A program made the translations under genes and the position numbers. Below are positions 12,311 to 14,409 of a DNA stretch of 14,409 nucleotides, piece after piece. Origin of the DNA: Patescibacteria group bacterium (GTDB lineage: Bacteria > Patescibacteriota > Minisyncoccia > UBA6257 > Colwellbacteraceae). The notes below the pieces were generated by a model that was not told where the DNA came from, did not search any database, and saw only the letters and a list, made by a program, of their open reading frames with translations. Numbering within the stretch: the first letter of the stretch is position 1; every line of letters begins with the position of its first letter. Location of the stretch: assembly GCA_018826645.1 (NCBI GenBank), contig JAHJZF010000029.1, positions 1 to 14,409 on the forward strand, in the 5' to 3' direction.

Positions 12311-12850
12311 ATGAGTAAGATAGGCAGAAAACCAATTAATATCCCCGAGGGAATCAACATAGAGCTCAAAGACAACCAAGTAGAAGTCAAAGGGCCTAAC
12401 GCTACTCTTCGCGTTCCTGTTTTGGCAGATATAGATATGAAAATTGAGGAAGGTCAAATTATTTTCACTTCTAAAAAAGACGATCGCCAAACTAAAAGTA
12501 ATTGGGGGACAATGAGATCTTTGGTGCAAAATGCTGTAGATGGTGCTGGTCAGGATTATTCCAAGATATTGATTGTAGAGGGAGTCGGATTTAAGGCGAA
12601 CATGGATGGCAAAAACCTTGTTATGAACTTAGGCTTTTCGCATCCAATTAAATTCTCTTCACCGGAAGGAGTTATTATTGAGGTAGAGGGTAATTCAATC
12701 AAGGTGTCTGGCGCAGATAAGGCCCAAGTAGGAGAGGCAGCTGCGAATATAAGGAATTTCAAAAAACCTGAACCTTACAAGGGTAAGGGCATCCGTTATA
12801 AAGACGAAGTAGTCAGAAGAAAATCTGGCAAGAAGGCAACGACAGGCTAA
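12311..12850 (+). CDS. rplF: 50S ribosomal protein L6
   Basis: L6 lies near the sarcin-ricin loop and the factor-binding site. The 179-residue product is of normal length with the duplicated fold. It begins MSKIGRKPINIPEGIN, contains NAVDGAGQDYSKILIVEGVG and ends KPEPYKGKGIRYKDEVVRRK. I chose the ATG at 12311, two bases after the rpsH stop. A TTG at 12302 in the same frame would overlap rpsH and add three residues. rplR follows after 7 bp. Confidence 0.97.
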   Translation: MSKIGRKPINIPEGINIELKDNQVEVKGPNATLRVPVLADIDMKIEEGQIIFTSKKDDRQTKSNWGTMRSLVQNAVDGAGQDYSKILIVEGVGFKANMDGKNLVMNLGFSHPIKFSSPEGVIIEVEGNSIKVSGADKAQVGEAAANIRNFKKPEPYKGKGIRYKDEVVRRKSGKKATTG

Positions 12851-12857
12851 AAATAAA

Positions 12858-13214
12858 ATGAAAAATTATCATAACAAAACAGATCTCAACAGAGCCCTTA
12901 GAAGGAAAAGGGTTAGAGCTCAAATATCTGGTACAGCTGATCTGCCAAGGCTATCTGTTTTTAGAAGTATTAAGGGTATAGAAGCTCAACTTATAGACGA
13001 TACGGTTGGTAAGACTCTTTTAAGGGTTTCTTCTAAGGAAGCCACGGGAAAAGGCACAAAGACTGAAGCCGCCGAAGAAGTAGGTAAATTATTAGCCAAG
13101 AAGGCAAAAGATTTAAATATAGAAAAGGCTGTTTTTGATCGCCGTCATTATAAATATCACGGACGTATTAAGGCACTGGCGGACAGTGCTCGTGCAGAAG
13201 GACTTAAGCTATAA
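12858..13214 (+). CDS. rplR: 50S ribosomal protein L18
   Basis: L18 binds 5S rRNA with L5 and helps attach it to the 50S subunit. The 118-residue product has normal length. It includes NRALRRKRVRAQISGTADLPRL (11-32; the family reads RRxRxRxKxxGTAxRPRL), LSVFRSIKGIEAQLIDD and the C-terminal VFDRRHYKYHGRIKALADSA followed by RAEGLKL. The usual FDRGGYLYHGR is FDRRHYKYHGR here, a more basic variant. It lies 7 bp after rplF and 9 bp before rpsE. Confidence 0.97.
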   Translation: MKNYHNKTDLNRALRRKRVRAQISGTADLPRLSVFRSIKGIEAQLIDDTVGKTLLRVSSKEATGKGTKTEAAEEVGKLLAKKAKDLNIEKAVFDRRHYKYHGRIKALADSARAEGLKL

Positions 13215-13223
13215 TTAATAAGC

Positions 13224-13715
13224 ATGGCATTTGAAGGAAGAAGAAAATCAAGTAGACCAACCAGAGAAAAGAAGCCCGAATTTGAGGAGCAGGTTGTTGA
13301 TATCAGAAGAGTGACCAGGGTTATGGCCGGTGGCAAAAGGTTTAGATTCAGGACGACCGTTATAATAGGAGATGGTAAAGGTAGGGTTGGTGTTGGTATC
13401 GCTAAGGGTCTAGATGTCGAGACATCGATTAACAAAGCAAAAGCTCAGGCCAAAAACAACATTATTCAAATCAGCATTAAAAAGGGAACTATCGCCCATG
13501 AAGTTAAGGCTAAATATAGCGCTGCTCAAGTATTGCTTAAGCCCGCTTCTGCCGGACATGGACTTTTAGCAGGAGGTTCTCCTCGTCTAGTGCTAAAATT
13601 AGTTGGAGTGCAAGACGCTACGGCCAAATGTTTAGGGAATACTACGAACAAACTTACCAACGCATTGGCTACGATAGAAGCTTTAAAAAAGCTTAAAGTA
13701 ACTAAGAAAAAATAA
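13224..13715 (+). CDS. rpsE: 30S ribosomal protein S5
   Basis: S5 stands at the mRNA entry site with S3 and S4 and influences accuracy. The 163-residue product has normal length. It contains VVDIRRVTRVMAGGKRFRFR (29-48), IIGDGKGRVGVGIAKGLDVE and the C-terminal domain with KGTIAHEVKAKYSAAQVLLK and GHGLLAGGSPRLVLKLVGV. The segment after that reads LGNTTNKLTNALATIEAL where many bacteria have GSNNPINVVRATIEGL. rplO starts 5 bp after the stop, leaving no space for rpmD, which normally sits here. Confidence 0.97.
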   Translation: MAFEGRRKSSRPTREKKPEFEEQVVDIRRVTRVMAGGKRFRFRTTVIIGDGKGRVGVGIAKGLDVETSINKAKAQAKNNIIQISIKKGTIAHEVKAKYSAAQVLLKPASAGHGLLAGGSPRLVLKLVGVQDATAKCLGNTTNKLTNALATIEALKKLKVTKKK

Positions 13716-13720
13716 ATCTT

Positions 13721-14002
13721 ATGAATCTTCACGACATCTCTCCGATAAATAAGAATAAAAAGAAGAAAAGGATAGGCCGAGGCGGTAAGCGTGGTACTTT
13801 TTCTGGTAGGGGAATTAAGGGTCAAAAGTCGCGTGCCGGCAGAAAGATAAGACCAGCATCGCGAGACCTCATCCAACAGCTTCCTAAGCTTAGGGGGTCC
13901 AAGAACATGGGGGCAAGAAAAAGAAAAGCAGGAGTTCGGAGGCCTGTTAAAGCAGAGAAGGGGGCAAATAAAGAAACAAGCAAAAAGGAATCAGCAACAT
14001 GA
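13721..14002 (+). CDS. rplO: 50S ribosomal protein L15, C-terminal domain missing
   Basis: L15 is a late-assembly protein whose long N-terminal extension threads through 23S rRNA. The product is 93 residues against about 145 for the family. The N-terminal half is clearly L15: MNLHDISPINKNKKKKRIGR, GTFSGRGIKGQKSRAGRK and LIQQLPKLRG. From about residue 60 the usual globular domain is replaced by a short Lys/Arg/Glu-rich stretch ending TSKKESAT. The TGA stop overlaps the secY ATG, so the missing domain, which would need about 200 bp, cannot be hidden downstream by a frameshift. This looks like real domain loss. Assembly error is unlikely because both borders are intact. Confidence 0.9.
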   Translation: MNLHDISPINKNKKKKRIGRGGKRGTFSGRGIKGQKSRAGRKIRPASRDLIQQLPKLRGSKNMGARKRKAGVRRPVKAEKGANKETSKKESAT

Positions 14003-14409
14003 TAGGTAAGCTTGTTAAACTCTTCAAACTGAAAGATTTGAGAAATAAGGTGCTGATAGTAGCGTTGATTTTGGCATTTTTTAGACTTCTTGCGAATATT
14101 CCAATTCCGGGAGTTGACCAAGAAGCGCTCAATCAATTTTTCTCTAGCAACCAACTTTTTGGTTTCTTAAACATATTCTCTGGCGGTGCGCTATCTAATC
14201 TTTCAATCGCCATGCTGGGCCTATCTCCATATATTACGGCCATCATTATCATGCAACTTTTAACCATGGTCTTTCCGAAATTAAAATCCATGTATTACGA
14301 AGAGGGAGAACAGGGTAAAACTAAATTCAATGCCATTTCGCGTTACTTGACAATTCCTCTTGGTGCTATGCAGGGTTTTGGATTTCTGAAACTTCTAAGT
14401 TCAAGGGGG
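13999..14409 (+). CDS. secY: Protein translocase subunit SecY, N-terminal part, cut by window edge
   Basis: SecY is the channel of the Sec machinery in the cytoplasmic membrane. The first 137 residues are in the window and the frame is open to the right edge. It begins MIGKLVKLFKLKDLRNKVL, has the first membrane segment around 18-35, the IPIPG motif at 36-40, the plug region LFGFLNIFSGGALSNLSIAM and the second membrane segment ending LSPYITAIIIMQLLT. The loop with KLKSMYYEEGEQGKTKFNAI follows, then the third segment begins. The ATG overlaps the rplO TGA by 4 bases (ATGA), as in many spc operons. Initiation probably follows termination of rplO. Confidence 0.97.
   Translation, partial: MIGKLVKLFKLKDLRNKVLIVALILAFFRLLANIPIPGVDQEALNQFFSSNQLFGFLNIFSGGALSNLSIAMLGLSPYITAIIIMQLLTMVFPKLKSMYYEEGEQGKTKFNAISRYLTIPLGAMQGFGFLKLLSSRG

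Noticed and set aside
10311..14002. Recoded UGA (genetic code 25 of Gracilibacteria/SR1)
   Set aside because: UGA ends rpsQ and rplO at natural C-termini next to overlapping starts, and no gene needs UGA read-through.
13880..14002. Frameshift as the cause of the short L15
   Set aside because: Only about 120 bp remain before secY, too little for the missing domain in any frame, and the secY junction is the normal ATGA overlap.

Overview
This window is a core-genome ribosomal-protein locus from a bacterium that looks like a member of the Candidate Phyla Radiation (Patescibacteria), most likely Parcubacteria-like. The reasons are: the gene order (str genes, then S10 and spc genes), the absence of rpmD (L30) between rpsE and rplO, several shortened large-subunit proteins, low G+C composition by eye, very tight gene packing, and the KKKKRIGRGGKRG style of the L15 N-terminus. 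TGA serves as a stop in two genes and UGA is not read through anywhere, so the standard bacterial code applies rather than the recoded code of Gracilibacteria/SR1. The exact lineage cannot be fixed from this sequence alone.

Layout. (1) Positions 1-486, minus strand: the 5' part of an M17 leucyl-aminopeptidase-like gene that runs off the left edge, preceded by rpmB (zinc-binding L28). (2) Positions 519-1157, plus strand: a small polytopic site-2 protease of family M50, divergent from rpmB across a 32-bp gap. (3) Positions 1166-4271: a str-type unit rpsL-rpsG-fusA behind a near-consensus promoter (TTGACA, 17 bp, TATATT) and a leader with two hairpins. (4) Positions 4274-5937: tuf-rpsJ with its own near-consensus promoter (TTGACA, 17 bp, TAGAAT), closed by an 11-bp perfect-stem terminator. 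(5) Positions 5951-14409: a long S10/spc unit that starts at rplC, not rpsJ, and runs rplC-rplD-rplW-rplB-rpsS-rplV-rpsC-rplP-rpmC-rpsQ-rplN-rplX-rplE-rpsN-rpsH-rplF-rplR-rpsE-rplO-secY, with the last gene cut by the window edge. No gene-free stretch exceeds 150 bp. I see no tRNA, rRNA, CRISPR array, insertion sequence or other mobile element.

How the genes work together. Almost everything makes or drives the ribosome: 30S proteins S3, S5, S7, S8, S10, S12, S14, S17 and S19; 50S proteins L2-L6, L14-L16, L18, L22-L24, L28 and L29; the elongation GTPases EF-G and EF-Tu; and SecY, the membrane channel that receives nascent chains at the tunnel exit. Spacing is usually 2-14 bp, with overlaps at rpsL/rpsG (1), rplD/rplW (14), rpsQ/rplN (4), rplX/rplE (19) and rplO/secY (4), which suggests translational coupling. 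Shine-Dalgarno motifs are almost absent.

No unknown defence, biosynthetic or mobile system is present. The unusual content is structural shrinkage of the 50S subunit. L3 has lost about 60 internal residues. L5 lacks its N-terminal helix. L23 lacks most of its tunnel loop. L15 lacks its whole C-terminal domain, and L30 is missing. In the other direction, L22 carries a 57-residue charged tail and S12 a 13-residue insertion.
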